Shown in pieces: positions 1-7,225 of a stretch of 54,531 nucleotides of DNA. A model generated the notes under the pieces. It was given only the letters and a program-made list of their open reading frames with translations, searched no databases and was not told the DNA's origin. The translations under genes were made by a program, and so were the position numbers. The first letter of the stretch is position 1, and each line of letters opens with the position of its first letter. The stretch is from assembly GCF_001644025.1 (NCBI RefSeq), contig NZ_LUUK01000230.1:1-54531 (forward strand). Direction: 5' to 3'. This DNA comes from Methylomonas koyamae (lineage in GTDB: Bacteria > Pseudomonadota > Gammaproteobacteria > Methylococcales > Methylomonadaceae).

Positions 1-29
1 ACCCAGCCTACGCAATTGTCGCGTCAGAA

Positions 30-326
30 TTACGATTTAATCCGGTGCTTCCAATAACCCGGTTCTTGCCGCACATGCATCACGGCGATGATGTATATCG
101 CCTCCTCTCGAACGCTGTAAACAATGCCGAAAGGGAAGTGAGGTAATTTGCATTTGCGAACATCGCCCGCTAATTTGCGATATAGCAATGGTCGGTGAGC
201 GATTTTTGCTGCCGCGTCCTCGATAGCATCGACAAAACGCTGCCCCAACTCCGTTTGTTTCTCCCGATAGTAAAGGGTAGCGGCATTCGCTTCGATCAAT
301 GCCTCATCATTCCAAATAACCTGCAT
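30..326 (-). CDS. RelE/ParE-family toxin of a type II toxin-antitoxin pair
   Basis: A 98-residue protein of ParE/RelE type. It has an early acidic helix, a central ELGQRFVDAIEDAAAKI helix, an RPLLYRKL turn, then KLPHFPFGIVYSV and IIAVMHVRQEPGYW, the usual end of the ParE fold. The family acts either on gyrase (ParE) or as a ribosome-dependent mRNase (RelE); the sequence leans to ParE but does not settle it. The ATG overlaps the antitoxin stop codon (TAATG at 324-328), so the two are translationally coupled, antitoxin first. The length is full for the family and no frame break is seen. It would be neutralised by the product of the preceding gene. Confidence 0.85.
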   Translation of the reverse strand: MQVIWNDEALIEANAATLYYREKQTELGQRFVDAIEDAAAKIAHRPLLYRKLAGDVRKCKLPHFPFGIVYSVREEAIYIIAVMHVRQEPGYWKHRIKS

Positions 327-583
327 TAGGCAAGGCTTGCGCGCAATTTAGCCATCGCTGATTCGTGATCGACGAGTCTAGCCGTTCCGTTATCAATGGC
401 GGCACAACGCCGCTGAATTTCTTCCTGCCATGCAGCTGATACTGGAAAGTCTTCCTCAAAGTCCAGCGATTCCAACAGCGTTTCAGCAATGAAGGCGCGA
501 ATAGCGGGTTCTAATTGCATCGCATCGTCGATGATGCGTTTAGGATCAGTGTTCCAAATTCGTTGCTCAGGTGTAATGTCCAC
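326..583 (-). CDS. Antitoxin, putative addiction-module component family
   Basis: A small acidic protein of about 85 residues. Its core (AIRAFIAETLLESLDFEEDF, then AAWQEEIQRRCAAIDNGTARLV) matches the short antitoxins annotated as addiction-module component (TIGR02574-like) that pair with ParE-type toxins. I chose the GTG at 581-583 because an AGAGGT ribosome-binding site lies 7 bases ahead of it (591-596). A later ATG at 518-520 would give 64 residues, and a longer reading to 631 has no good ribosome-binding site. The ribosome-binding site overlaps the stop of the upstream gene, so all three genes probably form one transcript. This family lacks an obvious DNA-binding domain at its N-terminus, so autoregulation is uncertain. 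Confidence 0.8.
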   Translation of the reverse strand: MDITPEQRIWNTDPKRIIDDAMQLEPAIRAFIAETLLESLDFEEDFPVSAAWQEEIQRRCAAIDNGTARLVDHESAMAKLRASLA

Positions 584-594
584 AGTTGTTACCT

Positions 595-1098
595 CTATAC
601 AGGTTGCGCTTCCAGATCGCCAAACGCCCAATGTTCAGTATCCGTTGCAGGGGAGACAGGATTAAAGTATTCAAAATACATACGATACACCAACCAAAAG
701 ATTTTCCGTATTTCAACGCCATCAACTAAGAAGTGAGTAACACCCAATGAATCACCGCACGTCATCAGTCCAGCCCTAGCTCCTTTATAAACTTTGGTTC
801 GTATCGAAAGATCGTTATCGTCAAAGTGCTTTGCGTTATTGCAAATATTTCGAATTACACGGTATTCGGGCATGTAATGTAAAGCTGAATGCAAACTCTC
901 TTCCCGTGTAAACGACCCCGGCGTCTTATCCTTATAAGACTGATGTCCGGAAGGATGTATCCACTCGCGAAGATGATAGAGAGGAAACACCACATCAAAA
1001 ATGCCGTCCTCACTAGGCGATTTATTGAAAACAGTGAAGCGTTCCGTAAGTCTTTCAAACAAACGATTTGGAGAATTGATTGAATAAAACCCGCTCAT
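595..1098 (-). CDS. Conserved-looking hypothetical protein, first gene of the toxin-antitoxin unit
   Basis: A 167-residue protein that I cannot name. It is likely real. It has a balanced composition, a plausible helical stretch carrying a NICNNAKHFDD motif (about residues 84-94) as found in helical proteins of accessory regions, and a hydrophobic FWLVYRMYFEYF helix near the C-terminus. It ends 11 bp before the antitoxin start, and its stop codon overlaps the antitoxin ribosome-binding site, so it is probably cotranscribed with the toxin-antitoxin pair. No signal peptide or clear membrane segment is seen. The ATG at 1096-1098 has no strong ribosome-binding site, so the start is uncertain. A MITE-like element lies 58 bp upstream. 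Confidence 0.6.
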   Translation of the reverse strand: MSGFYSINSPNRLFERLTERFTVFNKSPSEDGIFDVVFPLYHLREWIHPSGHQSYKDKTPGSFTREESLHSALHYMPEYRVIRNICNNAKHFDDNDLSIRTKVYKGARAGLMTCGDSLGVTHFLVDGVEIRKIFWLVYRMYFEYFNPVSPATDTEHWAFGDLEAQPV

Positions 1099-1152
1099 GA
1101 CAAATATGCTCGTCGATACAAAAACTGCATCAAAAATAGTTACAAAACAAAT

Positions 1153-1330
1153 CTAACAGGTTGTTGAAAAATGAAACTCGGTGGAAAAAATCTTCCAAAA
1201 TCCTCCAATTTGTCACTAAAAGTCATTTGGCTGCAACAAACAATCAATGACTTACAAAATTTTATTTTGTGGGATATGCGTTTTTGGGGACAAAAGTGGA
1301 GCAGATTTTTAAATTTCAACAGCCTGCTAA
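1153..1330. repeat. CTAA target-site duplication flanking the MITE-like element
   Basis: CTAA occurs immediately outside both terminal inverted repeats (1153-1156 and 1327-1330). This is what a 4-bp staggered cut by the transposase would leave. Confidence 0.7.
1157..1326. mobile_element. MITE-like non-autonomous element (170 bp)
   Basis: The element begins CAGGTTGTTGAAA (1157-1169) and ends TTTCAACAGCCTG (1314-1326). These are inverted repeats matching at 12 of 13 positions. It is flanked on both sides by CTAA (1153-1156 and 1327-1330), a 4-bp direct repeat that reads as a target-site duplication and fits the YTAR target known for IS5-type elements. The interior is AT-rich and holds no transposase. 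Frames that cross it run out into the flanking DNA and are not credible genes. The parent insertion sequence is not in the window. Confidence 0.75.
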
Positions 1331-1348
1331 AGCAAAGTAAGCACTCTG

Positions 1349-1945
1349 TCAGACCTTGAAATAATCATCCAATAAATCCCGACAAACAGCCTGCAAGGGC
1401 TCCACCGACTGCTCGACTTTCATTCGCAACAACGCCCCCTGCCAGCCGTTTAACATCAAATCCGCCATACTTTTCGCGGTCTTGTCGGTGCGTACTGTAC
1501 CGTCTTTCTGGCCGCGCTCCAGCGCGGTTTTCTGCAAATCGGCGTAGCGACCGACCGCGTCCAGCAGGGCGTCGCGGCATAGCGGACTGGTATCGCCGAT
1601 TTCCCCCATCAAATTGCCCAGCAGACAACCGCCCTTGAAACCGGTTTTGGCCACTTCCGCTATCAATTCCGCGTAATACGCTTTCAATGCGCCCAGTCCG
1701 TCCAATTCCGGGTTTTGCAAATGCCCGGCCAAGCGGACGATAAAAGGCTCGATGTAATGATGGATCGCTTCGGCGGCGAAGCGTTCCTTGCTTTCGAAAT
1801 AGGCGTAAAACGAGCCCTTGGGAATTTGCACGGTGTCCAAGATCTCTTTCAGGCCGGTGGCGTGATAGCCTTTTTCCAGCAGCAAACTGACGCCCTGCTC
1901 GAGCAATCGATCTTTTTTGACTTGTTTCGGCTTTAGCGATGACAT
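1349..1945 (-). CDS. TetR/AcrR-family transcriptional regulator
   Basis: A 198-residue repressor of typical TetR length. The N-terminal helix-turn-helix is at about residues 30-50 (TGLKEILDTVQIPKGSFYAYF), with the family's G-x-FY-x-YF recognition helix end. The C-terminal ligand and dimerisation domain carries GGCLLGNL (about 105-112), seen in the TetR subgroup that includes AcuR-type regulators of reactive aldehydes and acrylate. The ligand here is unknown. A 24-bp palindrome only 5 bp upstream of the start codon (1951-1974) is a likely operator, so the gene is probably autoregulated. No efflux pump or oxidoreductase target lies next to it; the divergent neighbour is dcd. Confidence 0.9.
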   Translation of the reverse strand: MSSLKPKQVKKDRLLEQGVSLLLEKGYHATGLKEILDTVQIPKGSFYAYFESKERFAAEAIHHYIEPFIVRLAGHLQNPELDGLGALKAYYAELIAEVAKTGFKGGCLLGNLMGEIGDTSPLCRDALLDAVGRYADLQKTALERGQKDGTVRTDKTAKSMADLMLNGWQGALLRMKVEQSVEPLQAVCRDLLDDYFKV

Positions 1946-1950
1946 GGATT

Positions 1951-1974
1951 AATTATGCGACCGGTCGTCTAATT
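1951..1974. promoter_or_regulatory. Palindromic operator for the TetR regulator
   Basis: The two 12-bp arms AATTATGCGACC and GGTCGTCTAATT are inverted copies at 10 of 12 positions, centred on the perfect palindrome GACCGGTC. It lies between the regulator's start codon and the divergent dcd gene, the usual place for a TetR operator. Confidence 0.65.
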
Positions 1975-2026
1975 TGTAAATCAGTTTTTCCTAATATTTT
2001 TAAGCGCGACCCACGGGCTGATAAAA

Positions 2027-2044
2027 CCGGCCGAACGCGGCCGG
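2027..2044. other. GC-rich hairpin upstream of dcd
   Basis: CCGGCC (2027-2032) and GGCCGG (2039-2044) form a 6-bp stem around a 6-base loop, followed 9 bases later by a short T run. It could be a weak terminator or leader structure in the 140-bp region between the TetR gene and dcd. The function is not shown by the sequence. Confidence 0.3.
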
Positions 2045-2114
2045 AGTAGCGATTTTTCAGCCTTGATATGCTATGTTGGCAGCCTGTTCCTTTTTTAATG
2101 GTAAGCCCTGCAAC

Positions 2115-2681
2115 ATGAGCATCAAATCAGACCAGTGGATACGCAAAATGTCCGAGCAACACGGCATGATAGAGCCGTTTCAGGCCGGCCAAGTTCGCGA
2201 ATCCGCTCAAGGCCGGATCATCTCTTACGGGACGTCGAGCTATGGTTACGACGTGCGCTGTTCCAACGAATTCAAAATTTTCACCAACATCAACTCGACT
2301 ATCGTCGATCCAAAAGATTTCGACGAGGCCAGCTTTGTCGATGTCAAGTCCGACGTCTGCATCATTCCGCCCAACTCGTTCGCGTTGGCCCGTACCGTTG
2401 AGTATTTCCGAATTCCGCGTGACGTGCTGGTGGTCTGCCTGGGCAAATCGACTTACGCCCGCTGCGGCATCATCGTCAACGTCACGCCGCTGGAACCGGA
2501 ATGGGAAGGCCACGTGACCTTGGAATTCTCGAATACCACGCCGCTGCCGGCCAAAATCTACGCCAACGAAGGCGTTGCCCAAATGCTATTTTTCGGCGGC
2601 GACGAAGTCTGCGAAACCTCCTACAGGGACAGAGGCGGCAAATACCAGGGACAAACCGGCGTCACTTTACCCAAGGCCTGA
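2115..2681 (+). CDS. dcd: dCTP deaminase
   Basis: A 188-residue cytosolic enzyme that deaminates dCTP to dUTP, feeding dTMP synthesis. The family signature [10 protein letters not shown] (110-119) and the segment GHVTLEFSN with the catalytic glutamate E137 are intact. The glycine-rich C-terminal lid ending [13 protein letters not shown] is present. I placed the start at the ATG at 2115 ([12 protein letters not shown]) because family members begin there; an upstream frame-open ATG at 2073 adds 14 residues unlike the family. It is followed 36 bp later by the GH15-like gene on the same strand, possibly one transcript, though the functions are unrelated. Confidence 0.97.
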   Translation: MSIKSDQWIRKMSEQHGMIEPFQAGQVRESAQGRIISYGTSSYGYDVRCSNEFKIFTNINSTIVDPKDFDEASFVDVKSDVCIIPPNSFALARTVEYFRIPRDVLVVCLGKSTYARCGIIVNVTPLEPEWEGHVTLEFSNTTPLPAKIYANEGVAQMLFFGGDEVCETSYRDRGGKYQGQTGVTLPKA

Positions 2682-2717
2682 ACCCGACCATTCCGTCCCA
2701 CCCAGCCCGGCACCGAT

Positions 2718-5700
2718 ATGACCCAACCCAGTAGCGACGCGTTAGACCAATATTACCGCCAAGTCCACGACATCATTCTCAGCCGGCAAAACTGGATTAG
2801 TGGCCTGCTGCCGGCCAGCACCGCCGTCACCGTACACGGCAACTATACCGACGCCTGGGTTAGAGATAACGTTTACAGTATTTTGGCGGCTTGGGGGCTA
2901 GCGTTGGCTTACCGGAAGAACGGCGAAAACCCGGAACGCGCTTATTTGCTGGAGCAAAGCGTCGTCAGGCTAATGCGCGGCCTGCTGACCGCAATGATGC
3001 GCCAAGCGCCTAAAGTCGAGAAATTCAAGCACAGTCAGGACCCGCTCGACGCGCTGCACGCCAAATACAACACCCAGACCGGCGAAATCGTGGTTGCCGA
3101 CAACGAATGGGGCCATTTGCAACTGGACGCCACCTCGTTGTTTTTGTTGATGTTGGCGCAAATGATCGCATCGGGTCTCCGCATCGTGTTCAGCGTGGAC
3201 GAAGTCAATTTCGTGCAGAATCTGGTGCACTATGTCAGCCGCGCCTACCGCACGCCGGATTACGGTATTTGGGAACGCGGCAACAAGATGAACCACGGCA
3301 TCGCCGAATTGAACGCCAGCTCGATCGGTATGGCTAAGGCGGCGCTGGAAGCGATGTCCGGCTTCAACCTGTTCGGAAAGGGCGGCGGCCAGACCTCGAT
3401 CATTCATGTCGTAGCCGACGACATCGCCCGCACCCGGATTACGTTGGAATCGCTGCTGCCGCGCGAATCGATTTCCAAGGAAGTCGATTCGGCGGTACTC
3501 AGCATCACCGGCTTTCCGGCGTTCGCGGTCGATAATGCCGCGCTCCGCGAAAAAACCGAGGCGCTGATCGTCGAGAAACTGCAAGGCCGATACGGTTGCA
3601 AGCGCTTTCTGTTGGACGGCCACCAAACCGTCATCGAAGACCACCAGCGCCTGCATTACGAACCCAGCGAGCTCAAGCAATTCATGGACATCGAGTGCGA
3701 ATGGCCGCTGTTTTTCTCCTACCTGCTACTCAATCGCTTGTTTACCGGCGACGCCGACGGCGTGCGCGATTACCGGCGCCGTTTGGAACACTTATTGGTG
3801 GAGCGCAACGGTCAATGGCTGTTGCCCGAGCTTTATTTGGTACCGGAACCGGCGATCGCGGCCGAGAAGCGCCACCCCCACAGCCAAGAACGGCTACCCA
3901 ACGAAAACGTACCGTTGGTCTGGGCCCAAAGTCTGTTTATCCTGGGCTGTTTGCTGCAGGACGACTTGATCACGCTGGACGACATCGATCCGCTGGGCCG
4001 TTACAAATCCACCCGCCTGTATAACCGAACACCTTTGCAGGTCGCCCTGTTGGCAGACAGCGAAGCGGTGCAAACCGACTTTAGCGCGGCCGGCATTGCC
4101 TCGCAAACGCTCGGCGAAATCGCGCCGATACAGGTACGCGAAGCCAGCGAACTCGCGGCGGCCTACACCCAAGTGGGACGCAACGATCGAATCGGCCTGA
4201 CCGGACGACCGCTGCGCCAAATTCGCAGCTTGGCGACCTCCCGGCTGTATCTGCTGGCCGGCGAACCGCTACTATTCCTACCGCAATTCATGAACCAACA
4301 AGGTTTCTATATTGCGATGGACAATCGCTTGTTGATTCAACGCCTGCGCATGGAATTGACGTATCTGGCCCACCACTGGGACAGCCCTAAGCCGCCGATC
4401 TTCGTCATCAACGTCAAGGACAACATGCTGCACGGCGCCGATCGCGAAATGCTGCTGGATTTCATCCAGCAAATCGGTTCCGGCAAATTAGCCGACATCG
4501 AGGTTAGGCTCGGCCTGTTAACCGAATTCGCGACCGACTCCTGTCGTGAGAAAATCGGTTATCTGCACGATTTTCGCTTTTCGGAGCCGCGGCGTGACGA
4601 CGCCGAGCGCCCCTGCGCGCACGCCATGCCGCACGAGGCCGTCACCCCACAACCTTTGGACAGCTATACGCTGACCGCCTGGGAAATCGGCGACGATGCG
4701 TTGTTACTAGAGCAATTGCGCGGCAACGGCAATCTGTATGCGCAACTGGAAGCCTTAAGTCTGCTCGGCGGCCGCCACGGCTTGGACCATCCTGTGCGCT
4801 TGGCCGGCCAGGAGTATTCGGTGCGCGACCTGCTGGAAGAGGTTTACGCCCGCGCCGGCGACCGCCACGTCTGGTACATCGTGCGTCGCGCGGCCGGCAT
4901 TCTGGGCAAGTACGATATCAATCTGGAACAGGCGGCGACCGACATCCTGGTCCGCCAACACGGCTTGACCGTCGGCCGCGCCTACAGCGGCAAAGCCACG
5001 TTACGGCGGCCGACCGACTCCTGGGAAATACTGCAAACCATCCGTAGCTTTAACAATCAGGATAGCAATCAGCACATTGTCATCCAGGAATTGATCATTT
5101 ATTTGGGCATGCTGATCAAACTCAAGCCCGAGTTGTTTGCCGACATGCATACGATACGGGTCGGCCATATTCTGCAGCTGATCGTGGCCCGGCAAAAACG
5201 CGCCAGCCAAGTTTCGCTGGACCAAGCGTTTACCGAGGTATTAGGTCTGCCGCCGCACCGACTGGTGGAACTGCTCAGAGAAACTTTAGAGGATTACGGC
5301 AATAGCCAAACCCAACTAGGCTTGGTGGAAACCCTGCATTACGACGGCGCGCAACGCGACTTGAGTTCGGCTCGCTTCCCGGCAACGATGAACCCGAATC
5401 GCGGCGACTCCGAGGACTGGTACGACTGGCGCGAACGCCAAGGCAGCGTCGGCCGTGAAAACGACGCTTTTTTCACCGGCGTTTGGACGGTACTGGAGCG
5501 TTGCCAGGGCCTGATGATAGGCGAAAAAATCAACGGTATGCGCCGGCTCGACAGCGAGACCACGCTGTCGCAGATGACGCCAGGCGAGCAAACCTTTAAA
5601 TTGCACGTCAATCACGTACTCAATAAAATTCAGGCGCCGGTCTACCGGCAATTGACCGCCGAGGCATTGCGAGCGCTGGGTTCTATTTTCCGGGACAACC

Positions 5701-5915
5701 CGGCCTTACGGGTGGACGATACGATAGTCACCGACATTCTGATCGGCCATGCCGTCAGAATCTGCTGGCTGCACGATCACCCTGACCACCGCGACCAATA
5801 CGAAAATTACGTGTCGCTGGCTTGGCAGGCCTTTTATCAACTGCCACCCCACGCCGTTGCCAACGGCATTCTCGACGCCCTGATGCATTTACTCGACACG
5901 CCCAACGCCCAGTGA
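2718..5915 (+). CDS. GH15-type protein resembling phosphorylase kinase alpha/beta subunits
   Basis: A 1065-residue protein. Residues 1-450 form a glucoamylase-like (alpha/alpha)6 domain of family GH15, with AWVRDNVYSILAAWGL, NEWGHLQLDATS and GIWERGNKMNHGI. E186 in the IWE motif sits where GH15 enzymes carry the general acid. These blocks, and IECEWPLFFSYLLLN, closely resemble the conserved N-terminal half of eukaryotic phosphorylase kinase alpha/beta subunits. The resemblance continues into the C-terminal half (VRDLLEEVYARAGDRHVW, then ILVRQHGLTVG). It is full length with no frame break. No signal peptide is seen, so it is cytosolic. glk starts 8 bp downstream, which fits a role in glucan turnover or in sensing oligosaccharides. 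Whether it hydrolyses glucan or is purely regulatory cannot be decided from sequence. Confidence 0.85.
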   Translation: MTQPSSDALDQYYRQVHDIILSRQNWISGLLPASTAVTVHGNYTDAWVRDNVYSILAAWGLALAYRKNGENPERAYLLEQSVVRLMRGLLTAMMRQAPKVEKFKHSQDPLDALHAKYNTQTGEIVVADNEWGHLQLDATSLFLLMLAQMIASGLRIVFSVDEVNFVQNLVHYVSRAYRTPDYGIWERGNKMNHGIAELNASSIGMAKAALEAMSGFNLFGKGGGQTSIIHVVADDIARTRITLESLLPRESISKEVDSAVLSITGFPAFAVDNAALREKTEALIVEKLQGRYGCKRFLLDGHQTVIEDHQRLHYEPSELKQFMDIECEWPLFFSYLLLNRLFTGDADGVRDYRRRLEHLLVERNGQWLLPELYLVPEPAIAAEKRHPHSQERLPNENVPLVWAQSLFILGCLLQDDLITLDDIDPLGRYKSTRLYNRTPLQVALLADSEAVQTDFSAAGIASQTLGEIAPIQVREASELAAAYTQVGRNDRIGLTGRPLRQIRSLATSRLYLLAGEPLLFLPQFMNQQGFYIAMDNRLLIQRLRMELTYLAHHWDSPKPPIFVINVKDNMLHGADREMLLDFIQQIGSGKLADIEVRLGLLTEFATDSCREKIGYLHDFRFSEPRRDDAERPCAHAMPHEAVTPQPLDSYTLTAWEIGDDALLLEQLRGNGNLYAQLEALSLLGGRHGLDHPVRLAGQEYSVRDLLEEVYARAGDRHVWYIVRRAAGILGKYDINLEQAATDILVRQHGLTVGRAYSGKATLRRPTDSWEILQTIRSFNNQDSNQHIVIQELIIYLGMLIKLKPELFADMHTIRVGHILQLIVARQKRASQVSLDQAFTEVLGLPPHRLVELLRETLEDYGNSQTQLGLVETLHYDGAQRDLSSARFPATMNPNRGDSEDWYDWRERQGSVGRENDAFFTGVWTVLERCQGLMIGEKINGMRRLDSETTLSQMTPGEQTFKLHVNHVLNKIQAPVYRQLTAEALRALGSIFRDNPALRVDDTIVTDILIGHAVRICWLHDHPDHRDQYENYVSLAWQAFYQLPPHAVANGILDALMHLLDTPNAQ

Positions 5916-5923
5916 GGACCGAT

Positions 5924-6919
5924 ATGATTTTAGCCGGCGACATCGGCGGTACCAAAACGGTGCTAGCCTTAATTGAACCATTAGCCGACGGCACGCTGCA
6001 CAGCGTGCGCGAACAAACGTTTGCCAGCCGTGAATTCCTGGACTTCGAGGAGATTTTGGACTTATTCCTCGCCGATCAGCCCCCGCCAACGTCAGCCTGT
6101 TTCGGCGTCGCCGGACCGGTGGTCGAACAACGCTGCCAAACCACGAATCTACCCTGGTTGCTGGATGGTCGACGGTTGCAACAGAAGCTGGGTACCGACC
6201 AAGTCAAACTGCTTAACGATTTGGAAGCGATGGCTTTGGGCATGCTGCATCTGCCACCGGAAGATTTCGTCGAACTGAATCCCGCCGCCGAACCCCAAAC
6301 CGGCAATATCGCGGTGATCGCGGCCGGCACCGGACTCGGCGAGGCTGCTTTGTATTGGGACGGCCAACGCTATCATCCCATCGCCACCGAAGGCGGACAT
6401 AGCGACTTGGCGCCGCAAACCGAACAACAGGATCGGTTGTTGGTCTATTTGCGCCAATTGTTTCCAGACCACGTCAGTTGCGAGCGGGTGCTGTCCGGAA
6501 ACGGCTTCAGTCATTTATACGATTTTCTGTTAGCCGACCGTTTCGCGCCGGCCTGCCCTGCAATTCCCGCCGCGCACGCCGAATCCGAAGTGGACCGCAA
6601 CGCACTGATTTCGCGTTTGGGTGTGGGCGGCGAAGACCCGCTCTGTGAAGAAGCAACCCGTTTATTCGCCGAATTGTACGGTGCGGAAGCCGGCAATCTG
6701 GCCTTGAAGCTGCTTGCGACGGGCGGCGTGTTTATCGGCGGCGGGATAGGCCCGAAGATTCGTAAGGTTCTGGAGTCGGGTGAGTTTTTACGCTCATTCG
6801 CAGCCAAAGGCCGCTTTCAACCGCTGTTAGCGAAAATACCGGTAAAACTCGCGTTGAATCCACGCGCACCGTTGATTGGCGCCATGCATTATTTTGCCGA
6901 TTTGCTTGGCAAGCACTAA
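5924..6919 (+). CDS. glk: Glucokinase
   Basis: A 331-residue ATP-dependent glucokinase of the bacterial Glk type, converting glucose to glucose 6-phosphate. The phosphate-binding motif ILAGDIGGTKTVLAL is at the N-terminus. FGVAGPV, LNDLEAMALG (with the catalytic aspartate), AAGTGLGEA and the C-terminal ATGGVFIGGGI follow in the usual order. The ATG at 5924 puts the DIGGT motif at residue 6, as in the family; a frame-open start at 5822 would overlap the preceding gene by 94 bp and is unlikely. It lies 8 bp after the GH15-like gene, so the two are probably cotranscribed and the kinase could phosphorylate glucose released from glycogen or maltodextrin. Confidence 0.95.
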   Translation: MILAGDIGGTKTVLALIEPLADGTLHSVREQTFASREFLDFEEILDLFLADQPPPTSACFGVAGPVVEQRCQTTNLPWLLDGRRLQQKLGTDQVKLLNDLEAMALGMLHLPPEDFVELNPAAEPQTGNIAVIAAGTGLGEAALYWDGQRYHPIATEGGHSDLAPQTEQQDRLLVYLRQLFPDHVSCERVLSGNGFSHLYDFLLADRFAPACPAIPAAHAESEVDRNALISRLGVGGEDPLCEEATRLFAELYGAEAGNLALKLLATGGVFIGGGIGPKIRKVLESGEFLRSFAAKGRFQPLLAKIPVKLALNPRAPLIGAMHYFADLLGKH

Positions 6920-6948
6920 CTATTCGGCGAATGCTCAGCGATCTGTCA

Positions 6949-6971
6949 CCCCCCTCTTTCAAAAAAGGGGG
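6949..6971. terminator. Hairpin after glk, candidate terminator or dispersed repeat
   Basis: A C-run (6949-6954) and a G-run (6967-6971) with complementary T-rich and A-rich inner arms form a hairpin 30 bp after the glk stop. There is no T tract, so it may equally be a dispersed extragenic repeat of the C6-CTTT-A6-G5 kind. The rest of 6920-7225 shows only the palindrome at 7189-7200 and no gene. Confidence 0.4.
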
Positions 6972-7188
6972 AGCGGCGATATCCGCCTCGAGCTCCCTTT
7001 TTCGACGGGAAACTTGGATTTAGGCCGGTTGTGAAGCCTATGCTGAACAGCTACCGCACGCCTTAATCGAGCCCGCCTTGCACGATACTTGGTCTGCGAG
7101 TCCCCCATGCGATGCGGCTTTGGCAATCGACACTATCAGCCCGCGAGGTTTATTGTTAAGATCGATACGTAGCAGTCTCTCACAGGGC

Positions 7189-7200
7189 TCGGCTAGCCGA
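7189..7200. promoter_or_regulatory. 12-bp perfect palindrome upstream of the GGDEF-EAL gene
   Basis: TCGGCTAGCCGA is a perfect palindrome ending 25 bp before the start codon at 7226. It could be an operator or the stem of a small hairpin near the ribosome-binding site. No strong Shine-Dalgarno sequence is visible next to that start. Confidence 0.3.
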
Positions 7201-7225
7201 AATCGACCTATACCAAAGCGCTGAC

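Noticed and set aside
1171..1359. A 62-codon plus-strand frame across the MITE-like element
   Set aside because: It starts inside the left end of the element and runs through the right inverted repeat into the TetR 3' end; no transposase resemblance.
2127..2582. A 151-codon frame opposite dcd
   Set aside because: It lies fully inside a highly conserved gene on the other strand and shows no family resemblance.
2970..3680. A 236-codon frame opposite the GH15-like gene
   Set aside because: A shadow of strongly conserved coding sequence, with biased composition (many H, Q, V, D) and no ribosome-binding site.
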